From: Parashewanella sp965200795
Lineage (GTDB): Bacteria > Pseudomonadota > Gammaproteobacteria > Enterobacterales > Shewanellaceae
Assembly: GCA_965200795.1 (NCBI GenBank)
Contig: CBDAVB010000039.1
Span: forward strand, 1 to 64,000
DNA length: 64,000 bases
Reading direction: 5' to 3'
Shown here in pieces: positions 8,147-16,697 of the stretch (positions are counted from its first letter, which is position 1; each line of letters begins with the position of its first letter). The translations under genes were made by a program, and so were the position numbers. The notes beneath the pieces were generated by a model. It saw nothing but the letters and a program-made list of their open reading frames with translations, was not told the origin of the DNA and did no database searches.

Positions 8147-10645
8147 TTACTCGGAATGTTTAACGGCGGCCTCAAACTCGCCGAATGATGTCGTTAACTG
8201 GTTTATTGTTTCCAGCATTTCAGATGACTTATCTTTGCCTGTGTCTATTTCTTCGGAAGTTAGTCCCTGTTCTTGCTGTGTTTTTTTGTTTATGTATTGT
8301 TCGGCGAGCGCAGCTCGTCTCATCAGGCAAAGCCGTTTAATCTCTCGCGGAAGTGAGTGAACCTTTGAAAGCCGGGTTAATAACCCTTTGATCCCCCAGA
8401 AAGTGATAGAAAAATTATCAAACAGTATCTTTACGTCAGAGTTCGCCGTCACCTGTTTAAAGTCATTAATTGACCGCTGCAGTTTGTTGTATATTTCATT
8501 TAAATTATCACATAATCCGGGTATTTTTTTTACCGAGGTGATAAACCTGTCTTTAAATTTATACGTGTCGTGAAATCCGCCGTTCGCTAACGCGAATTTG
8601 TATTGCTGGATATTTGAGACATATTTTAATATTTCAAAGAGCTGAACTTTAACATGAAACCAGATGACATCGACTTTAGCTAATCTGATTAAGCCGGTAC
8701 ATTTATCATCAAGTGTTTTGCCCTCTTTACTTTCTGCACTCAGTAAATTATCAAGCGCCGTAAGCGACGTTTCTAACGACGACCGATTTTCGTTAAATAA
8801 CCTTGAAATACGAGAATTCAGTGTCTCGAAATCATCAGTTTCAATATGAGCGGCCGGTTTTACCGTATCTTCGGCCTTACTGTTGATGCCTGACAGTAAA
8901 CCGTCACCTTCAGAGGAAGACACGGACGCGGATTCAGACAACGCGTAACGCGTAATTTTGAACTGAGCTTTTCGCAAAGGCTCAGACTGAGAGTTCTCTA
9001 ACACCTCGGATTCCGACAGCCATTGATCAAGCTCTTGCTTTTTGCTTTGTAAATCAGTGTTCATTTTATCTATTTTTTCAAAGCATCCGATGACATCACC
9101 CGATGCTAGTTCAGATTCTTCACCCTTACACTCACAAACGCTTTCAGCCTCAGCCTTGATCTTTTTAAGCAACGGACAACCGACACATTTATTAAGCTGA
9201 ATAATCATATCACTGACAAATAAAACTTCCTGTGTCTCAAGTGACTTAACGGTTTTGTCCAGCCAAAGTGCGACAGTGTCAGAACATTGTTTAAAATTAC
9301 TTTCAGTAGTCAGTAACTCTTGTAATCCCCGGTGATTAAAAATAAAAAAAACAATGTCATAGAAATCACCATCCGAATCAGGATGATCCCGGCACATTTT
9401 AATAAGATTTGAGCACAGTTTAAAAAGCGTATGATTCAGATCCTCCTGGTCATTATTCTGGGCGCAGACAGTACAAAATTCCTCTAAGCTCTCTTTTATA
9501 TGACCAGGATTAAATTTATCACGATGCAGCCGCATGAGACTGTTTTTATATTCCCCGTTTGAAGTTATATTTTTTGTTATGAAAAAGTAATATCTTAATC
9601 TTAACATATGTAAAACATACTTGAAATTATCGGTTATTTGTTCCGGATTATTGCGTTGACTTTGTTCTAATCCGGTTTGTATCGCGTCAAAACGCTGACA
9701 AATGAGTTTTTCAAAGATAAACATCCGCTTGTACTGTTCGCATTCATTACGTTTATTTTGCGGGAGATATTCATTTTCAAACGTGTCTAATCGCGTTAAA
9801 CAACTGACATTTTCAGAGGCAAAAAAAATCATTAGGTCGGCATTGGTCGTTAAAAAATACAATATTCTTGCGTGACCGATTTTTTCGTGGGCATCTGCTA
9901 TCATAAGAACGTGTACCTGACGGATAAATTCATCATAATGACGATACAAGGTTAATAACTTATTTAAATTACCGCAAGTCGCTACTTTAAGTATCGCGCT
10001 ATTGTCACCTTTGTTGTCGTTTACTAAATCGTGAACGATGCCGGACATAAGGAATTGTTTACCATAGATACTATTAATTCCAAGATATGCCTGATTCGCA
10101 TTATCAATATTCCGGCAGAAGGATTTGTATGATATCTGGTTAGAAATCCTTTTGTCTGAAATTGATTGCCTTAAGCTTCGTCTGAGGGTTTCATGACAAA
10201 TGGGGACTTGTGTTATTTCTGACGGTGGCGGCGTCGCTTGCGTTTCAGTGTCATTTCCTGATTGGTGAGCCTGCCATTGCCAGTGTTTTATTACCGTTTG
10301 TTTGTCAGATTCATCTGCTGGATTTGCTTTAATTACTATTACCTCGAAATTTTCTAATACTACGCTTTTTTTAGGGAACCGGTTAGAATCCAGAATATCG
10401 GGTACCAAGTCCCGCACAAACGAAGGATTGAAAAAAGGGCTAAGTTCCACTGTATTCCCGACTGCAACATGCGGGAATGACTTACTAAAAGTTTTTAATT
10501 CGTTAGCCGTAGCTGATGGCTTCACACTTATTTTATAAACGACTTCAAGCTGATTAGTTTGAGTCTGCTTAATACCGTGCTGTTGCGACGACTTCGCTGA
10601 AGAATTGGCAGTGTTACCCTTAACTGATTTTATTGCCATTGCCAT
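8147..10645 (-). CDS. Tandem paralogue 2 of 6, unknown large helical protein
   Basis: An 832-residue member of the array. The start has a strong AAGGAGG. The N-terminus reads MAMAIKSVKG, a small duplication relative to paralogue 1, so a second ATG six bases in could also serve. Residues up to the SGNDTETQ linker are almost the same as in paralogue 1, and so are the last 220 residues. Between about residues 165 and 400 the two differ at many positions. This mosaic of conserved ends around a divergent middle recurs through the array. No signal peptide, membrane segment or known motif was seen. Confidence 0.9.
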   Translation of the reverse strand: MAMAIKSVKGNTANSSAKSSQQHGIKQTQTNQLEVVYKISVKPSATANELKTFSKSFPHVAVGNTVELSPFFNPSFVRDLVPDILDSNRFPKKSVVLENFEVIVIKANPADESDKQTVIKHWQWQAHQSGNDTETQATPPPSEITQVPICHETLRRSLRQSISDKRISNQISYKSFCRNIDNANQAYLGINSIYGKQFLMSGIVHDLVNDNKGDNSAILKVATCGNLNKLLTLYRHYDEFIRQVHVLMIADAHEKIGHARILYFLTTNADLMIFFASENVSCLTRLDTFENEYLPQNKRNECEQYKRMFIFEKLICQRFDAIQTGLEQSQRNNPEQITDNFKYVLHMLRLRYYFFITKNITSNGEYKNSLMRLHRDKFNPGHIKESLEEFCTVCAQNNDQEDLNHTLFKLCSNLIKMCRDHPDSDGDFYDIVFFIFNHRGLQELLTTESNFKQCSDTVALWLDKTVKSLETQEVLFVSDMIIQLNKCVGCPLLKKIKAEAESVCECKGEESELASGDVIGCFEKIDKMNTDLQSKKQELDQWLSESEVLENSQSEPLRKAQFKITRYALSESASVSSSEGDGLLSGINSKAEDTVKPAAHIETDDFETLNSRISRLFNENRSSLETSLTALDNLLSAESKEGKTLDDKCTGLIRLAKVDVIWFHVKVQLFEILKYVSNIQQYKFALANGGFHDTYKFKDRFITSVKKIPGLCDNLNEIYNKLQRSINDFKQVTANSDVKILFDNFSITFWGIKGLLTRLSKVHSLPREIKRLCLMRRAALAEQYINKKTQQEQGLTSEEIDTGKDKSSEMLETINQLTTSFGEFEAAVKHSE

Positions 10646-10942
10646 ATAGAAGCCTCCTTATTACTCATTAATAATAATAATAATAATAATATTTAACCCG
10701 GAAAACTCAGCTGACCGAGTTAAATTGCCTTAATTAGGACTGCTGCTTAATTTGGATAACTAAATGTAGCCGGCTGAAAATTCTTTTTTAATTTTAAATT
10801 CAATTTCAATTTAATTTCAATTTAATTTTAATTTTAATTTCGATTTTAATTTTAATTCTGTCATACCAGCCCCGATCCGGTATCCCGCGATTTTTTATTA
10901 AAATCATCGCGGCGCCGGACTCCGGCTTTGCGGTTAGAATCG
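10646..10942. repeat. Intergenic region: TAA microsatellite, shared motif, REP-like element
   Basis: Next to the paralogue 2 start lies a run of about seven TAA triplets (10669-10691); the matching place before paralogue 1 has about three. Then comes the array-wide AAAACTCAGCTGACCG motif (about 10703), an AT-rich stretch made of ATTTTAATTT-like units (10790-10855), and a REP-like element (10861-10942) that ends at the stop of paralogue 3. No gene is seen. Confidence 0.8.
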
Positions 10943-13312
10943 TTACGCGGAAATTGTTTCGGCTGTCTCAAACTCATCGAATGATACCGTTAACTTGTCT
11001 ATTGTTCGCAGCATTTCAGTTGACTTAACTTCAATTGTTTTTATTTCTTTCAAAGCTAACCCCTTTTTGGGCTCAAAGCCAGCACAATTTTCCGGTGGCT
11101 GAGATGACGAGGATATTTTTTCTTTGTTTTTATATTGTTCGCTGAGCGCCTCTTTTCTCAATGCGCTGACATGTGTTATCTCTTGCGTAAGTCCGTCAGC
11201 TTTTGAAAGTGAGGTTAATACAGCTTTGATCCCAAAAAGAGTAAGAGAAAAGTTATCAATCAGTATCTTTTCGTCAGACTTCGCCTGCGCGCATTTGAAG
11301 TCATTAACGGCCTGCTGCAGTTTGTTGTATATCTCATTTAAATTATTACATAATTCGGGTATTTTTTTTACCGCGGTGATAAACCTTTCTTTAAATTTAT
11401 ACGTGGCGTGAAATCCGCTGTTCGCGAACGCGAATTTGTATTGCTGGATATTTGAGATATATTTTAATATTTCAAAGAGCTGAACTTTAATATTAAGGCA
11501 GACAGCCTCGACTTTGGCTAATCTGATTAAGCCGGTACATTTATCATCCGCTGTTTCGCCGTCTTTACTTTCAGCGGTAACTAAACCATCAAGCTCTCTG
11601 AGCAAGGTTTCTGACGACGACCGATTTTGGGTAAATAAAGTTGAAATACAAGTCTTCAGTGTCTCGAAATGATCAGCTTCAATATCAGCGGCCGGTTTTA
11701 CCGTATCTTCGGGCTTACTAATGCCTGACGGTAAGGCGTCACCCTCAGAAGAAGACGCGGACGCGGGTTCAGGCGGCACATAAGGTGAAAGTTTAAATTT
11801 AGTTTTTTGCGGAGGCTCAGAATTAGCGTGCTCTAACTTCTCGGATTCCGACAGCCATTGTTCAATCTCTTGTTTTTTCTTATTTAAATCAGTGTTCATT
11901 TTATCTATTTTTTTAAAGCATCCGACGACATCACTTGTACTTAACGCAGATTCAGATTTAGGCTTTTCACGCTGACACTCACGGAAGTTTTCAGCCTCAG
12001 TCCTGAGCTTTTTAAGCAACGGACAATCGACACAGTTATTAAGCGGAGTAATGATATGACTGACAGATAAAATGTTTGTTTTTCCAAGAGATTTAACTGT
12101 TTTGTCAAGCCAGTGTGCGACAGTGCCGCAACAGTCTTTATAATTATGTTCAGTAGTCAATAACGCTTGTAACCTTTGGTGGCTGAAAATAAAAAAAACA
12201 ATGTCATAAAAATCACTGTCCAGATCAGGATGATCCCGGCACAATTTAATAAGATAACAACACAGCTCGTAAAGCAAATCGTCCAGAATATCAAATTGTT
12301 TATTATTTAGGACATTATTAACTTTTCTGTCACATAAAGTAGAAAATTCCTCTAAGATCCGACTTATATAACTAATATTAAATTTATCTCGATGTACCTC
12401 CATAAGACTGTTTTTATATTCCCCACTCATAACTATTTTTTCTGTTATAAATAAGTGATATCTTAATCTTAAAACATGTAATTTAAGCTTTACCAAAGCG
12501 GTTGTTTTTTTTGATTTATCAGCTCTAATTATTGTCAAAGTGTCTTGCATTGCGTCAAAACGCTGAGAAATGAGTTTTTCAAAGATAATTATCCGCTTGT
12601 GCTGTTCAGGTTCTTGTTCTTGACTTTTATTTTTCAGGAGATATTGTTTCTCAAATGCGTCTAATTTCGTTAAACAATCTAAATTTACATAGGCAAAAAA
12701 CAGGATTCTATCGGCATTATCATGTAAAAATTCAAATACCATAATAGCATTGAGTGATCTGTAGACACCCGATTTTATATCAGGGTTTCCGAAGCGGGTT
12801 ATTTCCTCAAAAGAATTATACCAGGTTAATAATAAATTAAAATTATCGCAATTTGCTTTTTTTAGCTTGGCAGCGTTATCGCCGCTTTGAATGCTGTCAC
12901 ACAATTTTTTTTGCTGAGTAAAAATAGCTATAAATTTAGGATCGGCCTCCGCTAATTTACCCGCATGCTTCATGACACATTGACTTGTCACCGGCTCTGC
13001 CGCCCTCATATCTCTAATTTTCCGCCTAAGTTTTTGTTTAATAAGTTGCCGGTTACAGGGAATTTGTATGTTTCCTGACGGTGGCGGCGTTTCTTCCTTC
13101 TCAGTGTGTTTTCCTGACTGGTGAGTCTGAAACTGTTGGGGTTGGATCGTATAGTCGCAAGATTCATTTCCTTGATTTATTGTAAATTGTTTTATTACAC
13201 GGTTTTCATAAACAACTTCAATACGCTTGGTTTGAGGCCGCTCAATGCCGGGCTGCCGCTGTGACTCCGCCGGAACATCGACACAGGCACTCTTAACTGG
13301 TTTCATTGCCAT
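10943..13312 (-). CDS. Tandem paralogue 3 of 6, unknown large helical protein
   Basis: A 789-residue member, preceded by GAGGAGG. It lacks the segment of about 55 residues (SVKPSATANELKT onward) found near the N-terminus of paralogues 1 and 2, and has a short linker QFTINQGNESCDYT instead. It keeps the array signatures FEKIDKMNTDL (here FKKIDKMNTDLNKKKQEI), DTVKPAADIEADHFETLK, and IQQYKFAFANSGFHATYKF. Near the C-terminus it has an insertion not present in the others (KISSSSQPPENCAGFEPK). Function unknown. No membrane segment or secretion signal of a classical type. Confidence 0.9.
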   Translation of the reverse strand: MAMKPVKSACVDVPAESQRQPGIERPQTKRIEVVYENRVIKQFTINQGNESCDYTIQPQQFQTHQSGKHTEKEETPPPSGNIQIPCNRQLIKQKLRRKIRDMRAAEPVTSQCVMKHAGKLAEADPKFIAIFTQQKKLCDSIQSGDNAAKLKKANCDNFNLLLTWYNSFEEITRFGNPDIKSGVYRSLNAIMVFEFLHDNADRILFFAYVNLDCLTKLDAFEKQYLLKNKSQEQEPEQHKRIIIFEKLISQRFDAMQDTLTIIRADKSKKTTALVKLKLHVLRLRYHLFITEKIVMSGEYKNSLMEVHRDKFNISYISRILEEFSTLCDRKVNNVLNNKQFDILDDLLYELCCYLIKLCRDHPDLDSDFYDIVFFIFSHQRLQALLTTEHNYKDCCGTVAHWLDKTVKSLGKTNILSVSHIITPLNNCVDCPLLKKLRTEAENFRECQREKPKSESALSTSDVVGCFKKIDKMNTDLNKKKQEIEQWLSESEKLEHANSEPPQKTKFKLSPYVPPEPASASSSEGDALPSGISKPEDTVKPAADIEADHFETLKTCISTLFTQNRSSSETLLRELDGLVTAESKDGETADDKCTGLIRLAKVEAVCLNIKVQLFEILKYISNIQQYKFAFANSGFHATYKFKERFITAVKKIPELCNNLNEIYNKLQQAVNDFKCAQAKSDEKILIDNFSLTLFGIKAVLTSLSKADGLTQEITHVSALRKEALSEQYKNKEKISSSSQPPENCAGFEPKKGLALKEIKTIEVKSTEMLRTIDKLTVSFDEFETAETISA

Positions 13313-13899
13313 AAATGAGCCTCCTCATTAATAAAAAACATTAATAAAAAAAATAGTACTGAACCCGCAAAACTCAGCTGACCGCTTTAACCTGCTGTAA
13401 CTCATTTAAATTTATTTAAAAAATGTACAACTTCAATTCACCTCAAGAGTGAAACGCTATACGCTCACAAGCTTGCTGAAATCGCCTGAGAACCCATTCA
13501 GCTGAGCTTGCCGGATTTAAATTATTGGCTATGTTCCGATTAAGTGTTGATATAAAAAGAACGTATTGATAGAAAACAGGTTCTGATATTTTCAAAAATC
13601 ACATTACCTCCTGATAAACAGGTGGTTATAAATTCATCAACACTTAGTGAAAACATAGCCAAATTATTTATTTGATTCTTAGTTACCGAAAAGCAGGACA
13701 GCCAAGCAGTCGACTGACAATTTTTTTAATCTCTCAGAGTTTAATTCACCGCCTCTTAAGGGAAACTGACTCTGTACCGTATTTTTTGTCATGCCCGCAC
13801 GGGCGGGTATCCGGCGACCTTTGTCAGTAAAACACAAACGGCGCCGGACTTCGCCGCCGCCGGTGATGTAAAACCGCACCCCGCCCGCGCCGGATCATT
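13313..13899. repeat. Intergenic region with shared 190-bp block, MITE and REP-like element
   Basis: 13318-13512 is a block also found at 16258-16451 and, shortened, at 19166-19330. It contains the AAAACTCAGCTGACCG motif and should hold the promoter of paralogue 3. A 134-bp MITE sits at 13527-13660. 13788-13899 is a REP-like element (ATGCCCGCACGGGCGGGTAT, then a GC-rich inverted half) ending at the stop of paralogue 4. I see no gene here. Confidence 0.8.
13527..13660. mobile_element. 134-bp MITE with 25-bp terminal inverted repeats and 8-bp target duplication
   Basis: The ends form inverted repeats of about 25 bp starting GGCTATGTT and reaching AAGTGTTGAT, with about four mismatches. The element is flanked by AAATTATT on both sides (13519-13526 and 13661-13668). 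The homologous intergenic block near 16450 has no insertion, and removing the element plus one flank restores a collinear 27-base alignment. There is no open frame inside. An 8-bp duplication with GGCT-type ends suggests mobilisation by an IS1595-, IS6- or ISL3-like transposase; none with these ends is in the window. Confidence 0.85.
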
Positions 13900-16251
13900 C
13901 TAAGGCCGTTGCGCGGAGTCTGTTACGCTTGCCTCAAGCTCAAAGAATGACGCCGATAACTTGTTTATTGTTTCCAGCATTTCAGCTGACTTATGTCCGC
14001 CCGCCTCTATTTCTTCGGAAGTTAATCCCTGTTTTTGCTCTGATTTTTTGTTTATATATTGTTCGGCGAGCGCCGCTCTTCTCATCAGGCAAAGTTGTTT
14101 CACCTCTCGCGGAAGTGAGTGAACCTTTGAAAGCGGCGTGAATAACTCTCTTATCCCTAAGAAAATGAGAGAAAAATTATCAATCAGTATCTTTGCGCCA
14201 GATTTTGCCAGCGTCATTTTAAAGACATTAATCTCCCGCTGCAGCTTGTGGTATATCTCAGTTAAATCACCGCATAATCCGGGTATTTTTTTAACAGTAA
14301 TGATGAACTTATCTTTAAGTTTATACGTCCCGGGAAATCCGTCTCTCGCGAACGCACATTTGTATTGCTGAATGACGCAGATATCTTTTAATATTTCACC
14401 GAGTTGTATTCCGATCTGGAACCAGACAGCCTCAACTTTAGCTAATTTAATTATGCCGATACATTTATCATCAAGTGTTTTGCCGTCATTATTTTCAGCG
14501 GTAGCCAATTCATCAAGCTGTGTAAGTAAGGCATCTAACGCCGACCGCTTGCCGATATTTGCCGTATTCTGGCAGTCCCGGATAAATAATGTTCTAATTC
14601 GGGCCTGCACTTTCTCGAAATCATCAGTTTCAGTATGAGCGGCCGGTTTTATCGTATCGCCGGGCTCACACATGTCTGAGCGTAAGCCGTCACCCTCAGA
14701 AGAGGAAGCGGACGCGGATTCAGACTGCGCATAACGTGTAATTTTTAATCGGGCTTTTTGCGCGAGCCCGGACTTAGCGAAGTTTATCTGTTCAGATTGC
14801 ACTATCCAGGTAATAACCTCTTGTTTTTTCACCGTTAATTCAGTGTTCATTTTATCTATTTTTTCAAAGCATTCAATGACGTCACTTGACTCTAATACAG
14901 ATTCGGATTCACGTTTTTCACGCTTACACCCAGAAACGCTTTTTTCAGCGTTAGCCTTGATCTTTTTAAGTAACGGACACTTGATACATTCATTAAGCTG
15001 AGTGATTATATAACCGGCGGGTAAACTGTTTTTTTCCCCGAGTAATTTAACTGTTTTGTCAAGCCAGGTCACAACATCTCCGCGGCATAGGTCATAATTA
15101 CGTTTAGTAGTTAATAACTTTTGTAACCCTTGGTGGCTGAAAATAAAAACAATAATGTCAAAGAAATCAGTGTCAAAGAAATCACTGTCCGAATCAAGAT
15201 GATTTCGGCAAATTTTAACAAGAGATAAGCATAGTAAAAGAAGTATATCATTTACAATTTCACCATGTTGTTTACTCAATATATAATTAACATTTTTGTC
15301 GCAGAGAGCACAAAATTCCTCTAAGTCCTGTCTCATATTACTAATATTAAATTTATCACGATGTACATTCATCAGACTGTTTTTATATTCCGCGCTTATA
15401 AGTATATTCTTTATTATAAAAAAGTAATATCTTAATCTTAAAAGTTGTAAGTCATGCTTTACTGCATCTACTTCTTTCTGTGATCCATCTGTTTTAATTA
15501 TTCCTAAGATACCTTGTATTGCGGCAAGACGCTGAGTAACGAGTTTTTCAAAGATAATTATCCGCTTGTGCTGTTCGGGTTCATGACTTTTATTTTCCGG
15601 GAGATATTGTTTTTCAAATACGTCTAATTCCGTCAGACAATCTAAATTCACATAGGCAAAAGACAAGATTAAATCGGCATTATCATATAAAAAGCTAAAT
15701 ATTGTGTTTTTACCAAGTGTTCTGCAGACATTCCTTTTGATATCATGGTGTCCGAAGCGGGTTATCTCCTGAAAAGAATTATACCAGCTTAATAATGAAG
15801 CTAAATTACCGCCATTCGCCGCTTTAAGTCCAGCGCTTTCATACAGCTTACACAGCTCTTCTTGCTGCTCATAAATTTGTGCAAATTCAGTCCGCGCCCC
15901 CTCTATTTTAGACATAACCCGCTTGACCAATTTTCTTGTCACCGGTGGCTTCCTCTGAGTTTTTTGCCTGAGACTTTGTTCAAGAAGCCGCCGGCAAGAT
16001 AAGGTTCGAATGTTTTTTGACGGTGGCGGCGTTGTTTCAGTCTCAGTGTGTTCTCCTGACCGGCGAGCCTGAAATTGCTGGTTTACGGTCGTAAAATTGT
16101 CAGATTTACCTCCCTGACTTATCGTAAAGTGTTTTGTTTCACTTTGTTCAGAAACGACTTCAAGCCGGCCGGTTTGAGACCGCTCAATGTCGCGCCGCCG
16201 CGGCTCCGCCGGAACATCGGCACAGGTACTCTTAACTGGTTTCATTGCCAT
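13900..16251 (-). CDS. Tandem paralogue 4 of 6, unknown large helical protein
   Basis: A 783-residue member, preceded by GAGGAGG. Its N-terminus is closest to paralogue 3 (MAMKPVKS, VDVPAE or ADVPAEPRR). Its last 250 residues are closest to paralogues 5 and 6 (IKLAKVEAVWFQIG, IQQYKCAFARDGFPGTYKLKDKF, EIEAGGHKSAEMLETINKLSASF). It is thus a chimera of two subgroups and direct evidence for recombination within the array. It keeps FEKIDKMNTEL and the SSSEGDGLRSD linker. Function unknown. Confidence 0.9.
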   Translation of the reverse strand: MAMKPVKSTCADVPAEPRRRDIERSQTGRLEVVSEQSETKHFTISQGGKSDNFTTVNQQFQARRSGEHTETETTPPPSKNIRTLSCRRLLEQSLRQKTQRKPPVTRKLVKRVMSKIEGARTEFAQIYEQQEELCKLYESAGLKAANGGNLASLLSWYNSFQEITRFGHHDIKRNVCRTLGKNTIFSFLYDNADLILSFAYVNLDCLTELDVFEKQYLPENKSHEPEQHKRIIIFEKLVTQRLAAIQGILGIIKTDGSQKEVDAVKHDLQLLRLRYYFFIIKNILISAEYKNSLMNVHRDKFNISNMRQDLEEFCALCDKNVNYILSKQHGEIVNDILLLLCLSLVKICRNHLDSDSDFFDTDFFDIIVFIFSHQGLQKLLTTKRNYDLCRGDVVTWLDKTVKLLGEKNSLPAGYIITQLNECIKCPLLKKIKANAEKSVSGCKREKRESESVLESSDVIECFEKIDKMNTELTVKKQEVITWIVQSEQINFAKSGLAQKARLKITRYAQSESASASSSEGDGLRSDMCEPGDTIKPAAHTETDDFEKVQARIRTLFIRDCQNTANIGKRSALDALLTQLDELATAENNDGKTLDDKCIGIIKLAKVEAVWFQIGIQLGEILKDICVIQQYKCAFARDGFPGTYKLKDKFIITVKKIPGLCGDLTEIYHKLQREINVFKMTLAKSGAKILIDNFSLIFLGIRELFTPLSKVHSLPREVKQLCLMRRAALAEQYINKKSEQKQGLTSEEIEAGGHKSAEMLETINKLSASFFELEASVTDSAQRP

Positions 16252-16697
16252 AAACGAGCCTCCTCATTAATAAAAAACATTAATAAAAAAATAGTACTGA
16301 ACCCGCAAAACTCAGCTGACCGCTTTAACCTGCTGTAACTCATTTAAATTTATTTAAAAAATGTACAACTTCAATTCACCTCAAGAGTGAAACGCTATAC
16401 GCTCACAAGCTTGCTGAAATCGCCTGAGAACCTATTCAGCTGAGCTTGCCGGGTTTAACTTAGTTATTTGATTCTGAGTTATCGAAAAGCGAGACAGCTA
16501 AGCGGCCGGCTTACAATTCTTTTTAATCTCTCAGAGTTTAATTCACCGCCACTTAAGGGAAACTGACTCTGTACCGTGTTTTTTTGTTATGCCCGCGCGG
16601 GCGGGTATCCGGCGACTTTTGTCAGTAAAACACAAACGGCGCCGGACTTCGCCGCCGCCGGTGAGGTAAAACCGCACCCCGCTCGCGCCGGGTCATG
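16252..16697. repeat. Intergenic region with shared block and REP-like element
   Basis: 16258-16451 repeats the block found upstream of paralogue 3 almost base for base, including the AAAACTCAGCTGACCG motif. It lacks the MITE and so serves as the empty-site reference. 16586-16697 is the REP-like element that ends at the stop of paralogue 5. No gene is seen. Confidence 0.8.
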
